From the NCBI RefSeq assembly GCF_009862785.1, contig NZ_WWHU01000001.1:2294001-2358000 (forward strand): a stretch of 64,000 nucleotides of DNA. Reading direction: 5' to 3'. Positions 8,300 to 16,617 of this stretch are shown piece by piece. The number at the start of each line of letters is the position of its first letter. Position 1 is the stretch's first letter. The position numbers and the translations under genes were made by a program. The stretch comes from Gordonia sp. SID5947 (GTDB lineage Bacteria; Actinomycetota; Actinomycetes; Mycobacteriales; Mycobacteriaceae). Below the pieces are notes generated by a model. It ran no database searches. It was not told where the DNA came from and saw only the letters and a list, made by a program, of their open reading frames with translations.

Positions 8300-9961
8300 G
8301 TGCCCGAGACCCCCACGCGGCCGCTTCCCCAGCTGACCCCGGCCAACGAGTTCTACTGGAAATCCGGCGCCGACGATCGGTTGCGGATCCAGGAGTGCAC
8401 CGACTGTCATGAACTCCTCCACCCTCCGCAACCGGTCTGCCGGTACTGTCAGGGGACCGCGCTCGGCGAGCGGGTGGTGTCCGGTCACGGGATCGTGGCC
8501 GGCTTCACCGTCAATCACCGGTTCGCACTGCCCGGCCTGTCGCCGCCGTACGTCGTCGCCCAGGTCGCGTTGGCCGAGGATTCACGTATCCGGCTGACCA
8601 CCAACATCATCGGCTGCGATCCCGACGACATCTACCTGGGGATGGGTGTCGAGGTGGACTTCCTCCACCTCGACGACGTCTGGTTACCACTGTTCCGGCC
8701 CTGTGCCGACCAGCCGCCCGAACCCGCTGCGCTGCCCGAGGACGAGATCGACCCCGCCGACTTCGCGCGGCACGTCCGCCCGATGGTGACCAGCGACAAG
8801 TTCGAGGACAAGGTCGCCCTCACCGGCGTGGGGATGTCGCAGATCGGCCGGCGACTGATGCGACCACCCCTTTCGCTGACCATCGAGGCCGCGCAGGCGG
8901 CGGTCGCCGATGCCGGTCTCACCATGGCCGACATCGACGGGATCGCCACGTATCCCGGTGGCGGTAACATGGGCGGCTTCGGCGAGGGTGGCGTCACCCC
9001 CGTCGAGGCGGCGCTCGGCATCCGGCCGACCTGGCACAACGGCGGCATCGAGACCTTCGGTCCGGGTGGCTCGGTCATCGCGGCCATGCTCGCCGTCGCG
9101 GGCGGCCTTGCGCGGCACGTGCTGTGCTACCGCACGGTGTGGGAATCCACCTACGGTGAACTGCTGAAGAACGGCACGATCGTACAACCTTCCGGCCGCA
9201 CCGCCAGCTGGATGGTCCCTTTCGGTGCGACGTCTGCCGCACACACCCTGGCGCAAAACGCCCAGCGGCATTTCCACCGATACGGCACCACCAAGGAGAC
9301 ATTGGGCTGGATCGCGCTCAACCAGCGTGCCAACGCCGGGCTCAATCCGACTGCGGTGTACCGCGAACCGATGACGATGGACGACTACCTCGGCGCGCGC
9401 CCGATCACCACTCCGTTCGGTCTCTACGACTGTGACGTCCCCTGCGACGGAGCCGTCGCGGTGATCGTGTCCGCCCGCGACGCGGCGGCGGATCTGGCGC
9501 ATCCCCCGATCCTCGTGGAGGCCGTCGGCACCCAGATCATCGATCGGATGGATTGGGACCAGAGCACATTGACCCACGAGCCCCAGGTGCTCGGTCAGGC
9601 GGCACATCTCTGGACGCGCACCACGATGCGTCCCGAAGATGTCGACGTGGCCGAACTCTACGACGGGTTCACGGTGAATTGCCTGTCCTGGATCGAGGGC
9701 CTCGGCTTCTGCGGTATCGGGGAGTCCAAGGAGTTCCTCGACGGTGGGAAGAACATCTCGCTCCAGGGACAGATCCCGCTCAACACTCATGGCGGGCAGC
9801 TCTCGCACGGCCGCACCCACGGTATGGGACTCCTGCACGAGGCGATCGTGCAGTTGCGCGGAGACGCCGGTGAAAGACAGGTCACCGACGCACGCGTCGG
9901 GGTGGTCAGCAGCGGCGGACTCACGCCGAGCGGGGTCATCCTGCTGCGGAGCGCGGCGTGA
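8300..9961 (+). CDS. DUF35 (zinc ribbon/OB-fold)-thiolase fusion, possible retro-aldolase or thiolase
   Basis: 553 aa from GTG 8300. Residues 1-165 form a DUF35 protein with a four-Cys zinc ribbon (CTDC ... CRYC) then an OB-fold. From about residue 170 (KVALTGVGMSQIGRR) it is an SCP2/lipid-transfer-type thiolase ending in THGGQLSHGRTHGMG. In steroid degradation, separate Ltp2 and ChsH2-DUF35 subunits form an aldolase that cleaves a beta-hydroxyacyl-CoA. Here both parts are one polypeptide, so aldol cleavage is a plausible role, inferred from that precedent. The start lies 5 bp after the P450 stop, and the next gene overlaps by GTGA. Confidence 0.8.
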   Translation: MPETPTRPLPQLTPANEFYWKSGADDRLRIQECTDCHELLHPPQPVCRYCQGTALGERVVSGHGIVAGFTVNHRFALPGLSPPYVVAQVALAEDSRIRLTTNIIGCDPDDIYLGMGVEVDFLHLDDVWLPLFRPCADQPPEPAALPEDEIDPADFARHVRPMVTSDKFEDKVALTGVGMSQIGRRLMRPPLSLTIEAAQAAVADAGLTMADIDGIATYPGGGNMGGFGEGGVTPVEAALGIRPTWHNGGIETFGPGGSVIAAMLAVAGGLARHVLCYRTVWESTYGELLKNGTIVQPSGRTASWMVPFGATSAAHTLAQNAQRHFHRYGTTKETLGWIALNQRANAGLNPTAVYREPMTMDDYLGARPITTPFGLYDCDVPCDGAVAVIVSARDAAADLAHPPILVEAVGTQIIDRMDWDQSTLTHEPQVLGQAAHLWTRTTMRPEDVDVAELYDGFTVNCLSWIEGLGFCGIGESKEFLDGGKNISLQGQIPLNTHGGQLSHGRTHGMGLLHEAIVQLRGDAGERQVTDARVGVVSSGGLTPSGVILLRSAA

Positions 9962-10863
9962 GCGCCGAGCCGTGGATCGATGACACACGCGACGTCGTGG
10001 TCCCCGGCGTCGTCGACGTCGGCGGCGTACCGATGTCCGGCCTCATCGCGGCGGTGCCGGACCCTCGCGCCGTCATCGTCGCCATCCACGGAGGCGCCAC
10101 CACCTCCGCCTATTTCGACTGTCCCGGTCATCCGGAGAGCTCGCTCCTTCGCCTGGCGAGCGCCGCGGGATACACGGTCCTGGCGCTCGACCGTCCCGGC
10201 TACGGGACGTCGCGGTCACACGCGGCCGACATGGACGCCGCCCGACGGGTGGACCTGACCTTCGGTGCGATCACCGGCCATCTGTCGGGGCTCTCCACCG
10301 GCGCAGGCATCTTCGTGATGGCTCACTCGGTCGGGTGCGAACTCGCCGTCCGGCTGGCCGCCGACGAGTCGCGTGGTGTCGGGTTGTTGGGCCTCGAGTT
10401 GTCCGGTACCGGACTGGAGCATCCCGCCCCGGCCCGCGAGATACTCGGTGATCACGACCGCAATGCTCCCCCGGCCGGGGTACGAAAGTTGCTGTGGGAA
10501 CCGGCCGCTCTGTACCCTCCGGACATACCTGGCGGCACGGCGCTCGCGTCTCGGACCCCGCCGTTCGAGGGTGCGATGATCCGTTCCTGGGCGCGGGAGG
10601 ACTTTCCCGCGCTGGCGCCCTCGGTTCGGATACCGGTGCATTTCACCGCTGCCGAGCACGAGCGGGTCTGGCGCACGGATGCGCCGGCGTTGCGCGATAT
10701 CGCCGCCATCTTCAGTGGCGCTCCGCGCGTGGTGATCGACGAAGTGGCCGGCGGCCACAACCTCAGTCTCGGCCACCTGGCCCGCGCTTACCACCTGCAC
10801 GTGCTTTCGTTCGTCGAGAGTTGCATCGTCGGACGCGCGCACCCGGATCTACCGTTCTCCTGA
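9958..10863 (+). CDS. Alpha/beta hydrolase
   Basis: 301 aa from GTG 9958, overlapping the previous stop. It has the HGGATT oxyanion region, a nucleophile elbow AHSVG (Ala replacing the first Gly of GxSxG) and a C-terminal His in GGHNLS, so the triad looks intact. The family hydrolyses esters, thioesters or C-C bonds, and the target is not evident. Position between a thiolase-type and two beta-hydroxyacid dehydrogenase genes suggests release of an acid from an intermediate. Confidence 0.75.
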   Translation: MSAEPWIDDTRDVVVPGVVDVGGVPMSGLIAAVPDPRAVIVAIHGGATTSAYFDCPGHPESSLLRLASAAGYTVLALDRPGYGTSRSHAADMDAARRVDLTFGAITGHLSGLSTGAGIFVMAHSVGCELAVRLAADESRGVGLLGLELSGTGLEHPAPAREILGDHDRNAPPAGVRKLLWEPAALYPPDIPGGTALASRTPPFEGAMIRSWAREDFPALAPSVRIPVHFTAAEHERVWRTDAPALRDIAAIFSGAPRVVIDEVAGGHNLSLGHLARAYHLHVLSFVESCIVGRAHPDLPFS

Positions 10864-10889
10864 CGTCGACCCGGAAAGGGATGAGAGAC

Positions 10890-11711
10890 ATGCGAACCGG
10901 ATTCATCGGATTGGGCAGTCAAGGCGGCCCCATGGCGCGGCGGATCATCGACGCCGGACAAGACGTGGCCATCTGGGGTCGGCGGCCCGAGACGCTGGCC
11001 CCGTACGTCGACACCGGCGCAAAGATCGTCGGCAGTCCTGCCGAGGTCGGCGCCGCGAGCGACGTCGTCTGCCTCTGCGTGGTAGCCGACCAGGACGTTC
11101 TCGACGTCGCCACCGGGCCAGACGGTGTTCTGTCCGGGATGGCGGCGGGCGGGATCATCGTGGTGCACAGCACGGTTCACCCGGATACATGTCGCCGGCT
11201 CGCGGAGGTGGCAGGCGACGTCGGCGTCACCGTGGTCGATGCGCCGGTCAGCGGTGGTGGTCGGGCCGCCGACGCCGGCAACCTCCTGGTGATGGTCGGT
11301 GGCGCCGACGACGACGTGGCCCGGTGTATGCCGATCTTCGAGATCTACGGGGATCCGGTGGTCCACCTCGGAGAACTGGGCAGCGGACAGACCACCAAAC
11401 TGTTGAACAACCTCCTCTTCACCGCCAACCTGGCCACCGCCGTCGAGACACTGTCCCTCGGCAGTGCCCTCGGGGTGGACACCACTCGCCTGGCCGAGGT
11501 GATCACCCGCGGGTCCGCGAACAGTTTTGCTCTCGGCCGCGTCGCCGCCGCCGGTGGCACTCTCGATCAGTTGGCGAAACACGCGGGCGGACTACTGCGA
11601 AAGGATGTCGGACTACTCGAGGGCATCGCCGGCGACCGCGGTCGAGAACACGGCGACGCCGTTCTCGCCGCGGCCCACGCGGCACTCGATCGGATGGGAC
11701 CGGCATCATGA
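10890..11711 (+). CDS. Beta-hydroxyacid dehydrogenase (3-hydroxyisobutyrate dehydrogenase family)
   Basis: 273 aa from ATG 10890 (an in-frame ATG at 10881 is possible but too close to the ribosome site). It has an N-terminal NAD(P) loop FIGLGSQGGPMA, substrate motif DAPVSGGGRAADAG and catalytic Lys170 in GQTTKLLNN. It should oxidise a beta-hydroxy acid or reduce the semialdehyde. It overlaps its tandem paralogue by ATGA. Both keep all catalytic residues, so they may act on different intermediates or form a heteromer. Confidence 0.83.
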   Translation: MRTGFIGLGSQGGPMARRIIDAGQDVAIWGRRPETLAPYVDTGAKIVGSPAEVGAASDVVCLCVVADQDVLDVATGPDGVLSGMAAGGIIVVHSTVHPDTCRRLAEVAGDVGVTVVDAPVSGGGRAADAGNLLVMVGGADDDVARCMPIFEIYGDPVVHLGELGSGQTTKLLNNLLFTANLATAVETLSLGSALGVDTTRLAEVITRGSANSFALGRVAAAGGTLDQLAKHAGGLLRKDVGLLEGIAGDRGREHGDAVLAAAHAALDRMGPAS

Positions 11712-12514
11712 CCGAGGTCGGGTGCATCGGCGTCGGACGGATGGGTATGCCGATCGTGGACCGTCTCGTCGCAGCAGGCCATTGCGTGTCCGCGATGGGG
11801 CGTACCGCGGGGACTCGTGACCGGCTGACAGCTGCCGGCGCATACGCCTTCGCCGACCTGTCCGGGGTCGTTACGGCGAGCACCGAGTTCGTCGTCGTCA
11901 CCGTGCTCACCGACGCACAGGTCCGCGAGGTGTGCCTGTCGGGCCCTCTCGCCTCTCGGCTGTCGCCCGGGTCCACGATCATCATCCACACCACCGGCAG
12001 CCCCACCACGGCCGAAGAGGTAGCCGAGGCGATGGCGCCGCACGACATCCGCGTGATCGACGCCGCGGTCAGCGGCGGGCCCCACAACATCGCCGCGGGT
12101 GAGCTCACCCTCTTCGTCGGAGGCGATCCCAGCGCCGTCGACGACGCGCGGGCCGTGCTCGCCGCCTACGCCGACCCCGTGTTGCACATCGGACCGGTCG
12201 GTGACGGACAACGCGTCAAGCTCGTCAACAATGCGTTGTTCGCCGCCCAGATCGGACTCGTCCGCGCGGGTGTGACTCTCGGCGCCCGACTTGGTATTCC
12301 GGAGTCGGTCCTGCTCTCTGCACTGCCCCATGGAAGCTCCGACAGCCGCGCTCTGGCCGGGATTGCGCGGCGCGGCTCGGTCGACGCGTTCGCCGCCGCT
12401 GTGGGCGAGTTCGTCGGCAAGGACGTGGAGATCGTCCGGAACGTGGCGACCGAACTCGGCGGCGACCTGGGGCTCCTCGAGGGCCTGCTGCCCGAACACG
12501 TGCGCTCGACGTGA
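11708..12514 (+). CDS. Beta-hydroxyacid dehydrogenase, tandem paralogue
   Basis: 268 aa. NAD loop CIGVGRMGMP, substrate motif DAAVSGGPHNIAAG and catalytic Lys171 in GQRVKLVNN are present. The start overlaps the preceding dehydrogenase stop (ATGA). It is divergent enough from its neighbour to be an old duplication. It is followed one base later by a TetR gene in the same operon. Confidence 0.83.
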   Translation: MTEVGCIGVGRMGMPIVDRLVAAGHCVSAMGRTAGTRDRLTAAGAYAFADLSGVVTASTEFVVVTVLTDAQVREVCLSGPLASRLSPGSTIIIHTTGSPTTAEEVAEAMAPHDIRVIDAAVSGGPHNIAAGELTLFVGGDPSAVDDARAVLAAYADPVLHIGPVGDGQRVKLVNNALFAAQIGLVRAGVTLGARLGIPESVLLSALPHGSSDSRALAGIARRGSVDAFAAAVGEFVGKDVEIVRNVATELGGDLGLLEGLLPEHVRST

Positions 12515-12515
12515 G

Positions 12516-13133
12516 ATGCCGGGGGTGACCGTGAGTTCGGACTTCCGTCCTGTCCACGCCGAGGACGCACCAGCGGTTCGAGACCTGCTGCTGGATGCGA
12601 CACTCGCGGTACTGCAGTCCGACGGCTATCCCGCTGTGACGCACCGGAGGATCGCCGTCACATCTGGCGTCGCACAGACCGTCGTACATTGTCACTTCCC
12701 GACGTTGGACGCGCTCTTTGTCGCAGTCCTGCGCCGCGACGCCGAGGCGGGGCTGGGTCGGTGGCGGCGGGCGCTGATCGACGACGATCCCCTCGGTGCT
12801 CTGTGGCTGATCAACAGCGAGAGTCGAACGACTCGGCTGAACACCGAGTTCACCGCCCTCGCCCTGCATCGTGAGGCGGTGGCCGCCGAACTGAGAACCT
12901 ACGCACAGCGTGTACGCGAGATCGAGACCGACGCATTCGACAAGGTGTTGCGTGCGCGCGGCATCGACATCGAGAGGTATCCCCCGATCGTCATGGCGAC
13001 GATCCTCAGCGGCATCGGTCGGGCCATGACCGCCGAGGCGGCGCTCGGTGTCACCTCAAGCCGCGCGGAGACGATGGAGTTCATCGAACGGTGTCTTCGC
13101 CAGTTCGAGATCGCCTCGGCCTCGGACCGATAG
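12516..13133 (+). CDS. TetR/AcrR-family regulator
   Basis: 205 aa from ATG 12516; GTG 12531 with GGGGG upstream is an alternative. The N-terminal helix-turn-helix (THRRIAVTSGVAQTVVHCHF) matches the TetR fold, and the C-terminal ligand domain is not recognisable. As last gene of the rightward operon it may sense an intermediate and control that operon. I see no operator copy at its own start. Confidence 0.75.
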   Translation: MPGVTVSSDFRPVHAEDAPAVRDLLLDATLAVLQSDGYPAVTHRRIAVTSGVAQTVVHCHFPTLDALFVAVLRRDAEAGLGRWRRALIDDDPLGALWLINSESRTTRLNTEFTALALHREAVAAELRTYAQRVREIETDAFDKVLRARGIDIERYPPIVMATILSGIGRAMTAEAALGVTSSRAETMEFIERCLRQFEIASASDR

Positions 13134-13143
13134 GCCGAGGCGA
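13111..13143. terminator. Bidirectional hairpin, 11-bp perfect stem
   Basis: TCGCCTCGGCC (13111-13121) pairs perfectly with GGCCGAGGCGA (13133-13143) around an 11-nt loop. It overlaps the stop of the TetR gene and lies between convergent genes. There is no U-tract, as is usual for high-GC actinobacterial terminators. Confidence 0.6.
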
Positions 13144-13151
13144 CTCGGGAA

Positions 13152-13991
13152 CTACTTGAGCAGACTTCCGCCGTCGACCGGCAGGGCGACACCGGTGATG
13201 AAGCGCGACTCGTCGGATGCCAGGAACAGCACCGCGTTGCTGATGTCCTCGGGCTCGACCCACCCGATAGGCAGCACGTGCATCATCTGCGCGACGACCT
13301 TCAGATCCTCGGGACCCGGGTTCTCGAGATCGGGGCGGAACAGCTTCATCGTGCCCTCGTTCATGAACATCGGGGTGTTGACGTTCGTGGGGAGAACGGA
13401 GTTGACCCGGATCGACTCGGCGCCGAGTTCCACGGCGAAGGCCTTCATCAGACCGATCACGCCGTGCTTTGCAGCGATGTAGTGGCCGGTGTTCGGATAC
13501 GCCTTGGCGCCTCCCACCGAGCTCGTCAACACGACCGAGCCACCGTTGCCCGACGCGAGAAGGTGTGGCACCGCTGATTTCACGGTCTTCCAGACACCGG
13601 CCAAGTTGACGTCGATCATGTCCTGCCAGTCCGACTCGCTGGTCTTGTCCAGCGTCTCACCACCGTTGCCGATGCCGGCGTTGGCCACCACGACGTCGAG
13701 ATGACCCAGTTGCTCCACGCCGTTGTCGACCGCGGCCTGCAACGAATCGAAGTCCCGGACATCCACCTCGGACGCGACGATACGGCGGTTCTGCCCCTTC
13801 ACCAGTTCGACCGTCTCGGCGAGATCCGCCGACGTGGCGGCCGCGATCGCCGAGTCGGCGGTGACCGGACCGCACACATCGACCGCGATGATGTCCGCGC
13901 CTTCCGCCGCCAACCGGACCGCATGACTGCGTCCTTGCCCGCGTGCCGCCCCGCTGATGAAGGCGACCTTTCCCTCTAGTCGACCACCCAT
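13152..13991 (-). CDS. Mycofactocin-coupled SDR (carveol dehydrogenase-like)
   Basis: 279 aa from ATG 13991; a TTG three codons upstream is less likely. It shares the subfamily signature GAARGQGRSHAVRLAAEGAD with the SDR at 5771. The active site has Ser in LTSSVGGAK and YIAAK, and it ends ITGVALPVDGG. Last gene of the four-gene ligase operon (18171-13152). A second mycofactocin-type alcohol dehydrogenase in one locus suggests two alcohol oxidations in the pathway. Confidence 0.86.
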   Translation of the reverse strand: MGGRLEGKVAFISGAARGQGRSHAVRLAAEGADIIAVDVCGPVTADSAIAAATSADLAETVELVKGQNRRIVASEVDVRDFDSLQAAVDNGVEQLGHLDVVVANAGIGNGGETLDKTSESDWQDMIDVNLAGVWKTVKSAVPHLLASGNGGSVVLTSSVGGAKAYPNTGHYIAAKHGVIGLMKAFAVELGAESIRVNSVLPTNVNTPMFMNEGTMKLFRPDLENPGPEDLKVVAQMMHVLPIGWVEPEDISNAVLFLASDESRFITGVALPVDGGSLLK

Positions 13992-14029
13992 GTACTCCAA
14001 CCTTTCGTCATCAATTGCTCTCGGTCTGT

Positions 14030-15100
14030 TCAGGTTCCGTCGCGCCGAACGACACCTCTCGGCAGGATCGACGGAAGGTCGTTGTAGGTGACGATCCCCG
14101 GTGGCGCCGCGACGACGGCAGGGATTGCGTTCAACGGTGGGGTTGCGGTCATGATGTGACCGAGCACCATGAACTCCTCCATGGTCGTCGCCTCGAAATC
14201 CGGCGGTGGCAGAAAACCCACCGTCATCGTCACCGTCGGTCTACCGGCCACCTCGATGACCCAGCCATCCTGTTCGATCTTCCAATCCGGCTGCAATGAC
14301 TGACCTTTGCGCCACCGCACGTTGATCTCCACCACCGTCTGGTCGCCGACCACGCCCTTCCAGCCGGCGTGGACGCCGGCCACGCACCCGGCCGGGATCG
14401 TCCAGGACCCCAGGTCCAGATCCTCGGTCGTCTGCGCATACTCGGCCTCACAACGCACCTCGTCGAGTTCGATCCCGAGCGCGTCCGCGACCATTCGCAC
14501 GGCCTCACCGAAGACGCCGGTGCCCTGCGCGGTCATCGACTGCAGTTCCGGATCGTCGATCGGCCGGCCGAATCCCACCGGCTTCTCGGTATCCGGAGAA
14601 TCGTAGAAGGTGGTATCGGCGGCCTCGTTGACAGTGATCCGGTCGACCCGATCACAGATGCCGGCGGCCACGATCGACAACTGATTGACGTATCCCGGGC
14701 TGATCCCCGAACCGAACATGCTGGAGCCGCCGCGCCGGCATGCCGCCGCGATGCGTTCGCGACCCTCGCCCTGATTGTGTCCGGTGATGAACGACGCCGT
14801 GGCCACGACGTTGATGCCGGCCTCGAGGATCCGAACCAGCTCGTCGACATCGAGCCACATCGGGTTGTAGACCACCACATCGGGTTTGAGCCGCAAGAGC
14901 GCAGCGACATCGTCGGTCGCCACGATCCCCAGGGGGCCGACACCGGCGAGTTCGCCGACATCCCTGCCGACCTTGTCGCTCGACCAGGCGTAGCACCCGA
15001 CGAGCTCGTAGTTGGGATTCGCCGCGATCGCGGCGACCGAGCTTCGGCCGACGTTGCCGGTGGTCCACTGCACCACCCGGTGAACGGGATTGTCGGACAT
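14030..15100 (-). CDS. DapB-like NAD(P)-binding reductase of unknown substrate
   Basis: 356 aa. The N-terminus RVVQWTTGNVGRSSVAAIA is the Rossmann loop of proteins annotated as dihydrodipicolinate reductase-like or 2,4-diaminopentanoate dehydrogenase-like. FGSGISPGYVNQL is a conserved motif of that group. It is not a lysine biosynthesis enzyme in this setting. A diverged paralogue is at 50078-51151, also inside this regulon, so this family has a recurring but unassigned role here. It lies between an aldehyde dehydrogenase and an SDR in one operon. Confidence 0.7.
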   Translation of the reverse strand: MSDNPVHRVVQWTTGNVGRSSVAAIAANPNYELVGCYAWSSDKVGRDVGELAGVGPLGIVATDDVAALLRLKPDVVVYNPMWLDVDELVRILEAGINVVATASFITGHNQGEGRERIAAACRRGGSSMFGSGISPGYVNQLSIVAAGICDRVDRITVNEAADTTFYDSPDTEKPVGFGRPIDDPELQSMTAQGTGVFGEAVRMVADALGIELDEVRCEAEYAQTTEDLDLGSWTIPAGCVAGVHAGWKGVVGDQTVVEINVRWRKGQSLQPDWKIEQDGWVIEVAGRPTVTMTVGFLPPPDFEATTMEEFMVLGHIMTATPPLNAIPAVVAAPPGIVTYNDLPSILPRGVVRRDGT

Positions 15101-15124
15101 GGGGTCTGCTCTCTTCTCGTCGGA

Positions 15125-16579
15125 TCAGATCTTGGTGTAGACCGTCTTGGTCTGCAGGTAGGCCTCGATCCCGGCACGTCCGAACTCGTGCCCCCACCCG
15201 GACTGCTTGTAGCCGCCGAACGGCATCGAGTGGTCGTAGACCATCTGGCAGTTGAGGGTGACCGTGCCCGCCTCCAGTCGCTTGGCCAGGCGGTGCGCAC
15301 GACCCACGTCGTTCGTCCACGCGGTGGCGGCGAGCCCGTAATCCGAATTGTTGGCCATCGCCAGGACCTCGTCGTCCTCGTCGAACGGCAACACCGCGAC
15401 CACCGGACCGAAGATCTCTCGCTGGTAGAGGTTCATCGCCGGATCGACGTCGGTGACCACCGTCGGGTGCACGAAGTATCCGCGTCGATCCAGCCGGTGT
15501 CCGCCGGTGACCACCTCTACCCCGTCCTTGCGGCCCTCGTCGATGAATCCCATGACGCGCTTGAGTTGCTTCTCACTGATCAGCGGTCCGATGTGGACGC
15601 CCTCTTCTTTGGGGCCGCCGAGTTGGAGACCATTGGCCACCCCCGAAAGACCCTCGACCACCTGGTCGTAGACACCTCGTTGGACGAAGATCCGTGAACC
15701 GCAGATACATCCCTGGCCGGAATGGATGAAGATCCCCATCGCAGCGGTCATGACCGCCATGTCGACGTCGGCGTCGTCGTAGATGAGCACGGGAGACTTG
15801 CCGCCCAGTTCGAGCGTGACCCGCTTGAGGTCGCCCGACGCGGCGCGCACGATCTGCTTGCCGACCTCCGTGGAGCCGGTGAACGCGATCTTGTCGACAT
15901 CCGGATGCTCGGTCAGCGCCTTGCCTGCGGTGTGTCCGTAACCCTGGACGAGATTCACCACGCCCTCGGGGACGCCACCCTGCTCGAGGAGCTTGTGCAG
16001 CAACATCGCCGACAACGGTGTCTCCTCGGCTGGTTTGACCACGCAACTACATCCTGCTGCCAGGGCAGGAGCCAACTTGGCCGCCCAGTTGAAGACCGGG
16101 CCGTTCCACGGGAAGATCAGTCCCACCACCCCGTAGGGTTCCTTCAGCGTGTACCCGTGCATGTCCGAGAAGAGCTGGGCGACACCGCCTGTCATCTGGA
16201 TGTCGTGGGCGATGCCGTTGAGCTTGGTGCACCAGCCCGCGTAGTAGCGGAACATCTCGGCAGCCGTACCCATGATCGCCTGGGCCTGCTCGAACGGCAT
16301 ACCGGTGTTCGCCGAGTCCAGTTCGGCCAGATCCGCCGCACGGTCATCGATCAGATCCGCGACACGCCACAACACCTTCGCGCGCTCACTCGGCGGCTTT
16401 CCTTGCCAGACACCGGATTCAAAGGCTTCGCGGGCCTTGGCCACGGCCTCGTCGACAGCCTTGGCTCCGCCGTCGGTGAACTCGGCGATCTGCTCCTCGG
16501 TGACCGGGTCGATGACCGGGATGACGTCGCCGTATCCGGTGCGTTCGGCGAGCTCGTCGATTATTGCCTTGACAACCAT
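15125..16579 (-). CDS. NAD(P)-dependent aldehyde dehydrogenase
   Basis: 484 aa from ATG 16579, GAGG nine bases upstream. LELGGKS (general-base Glu), GQGCICGSR (nucleophile Cys) and REIFGPVVAV are intact; FPWNGPVFNWAAKLAPALAAG is the usual NAD-binding stretch. Second gene of the ligase operon, 38 bp after the ligase and 24 bp before the DapB-like gene. Probably oxidises an aldehyde made from an SDR-generated alcohol. Substrate unknown. Confidence 0.88.
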   Translation of the reverse strand: MVVKAIIDELAERTGYGDVIPVIDPVTEEQIAEFTDGGAKAVDEAVAKAREAFESGVWQGKPPSERAKVLWRVADLIDDRAADLAELDSANTGMPFEQAQAIMGTAAEMFRYYAGWCTKLNGIAHDIQMTGGVAQLFSDMHGYTLKEPYGVVGLIFPWNGPVFNWAAKLAPALAAGCSCVVKPAEETPLSAMLLHKLLEQGGVPEGVVNLVQGYGHTAGKALTEHPDVDKIAFTGSTEVGKQIVRAASGDLKRVTLELGGKSPVLIYDDADVDMAVMTAAMGIFIHSGQGCICGSRIFVQRGVYDQVVEGLSGVANGLQLGGPKEEGVHIGPLISEKQLKRVMGFIDEGRKDGVEVVTGGHRLDRRGYFVHPTVVTDVDPAMNLYQREIFGPVVAVLPFDEDDEVLAMANNSDYGLAATAWTNDVGRAHRLAKRLEAGTVTLNCQMVYDHSMPFGGYKQSGWGHEFGRAGIEAYLQTKTVYTKI

Positions 16580-16617
16580 TCTCGATACCTCACTTGACTC
16601 GGATGACCACTCGTGGA

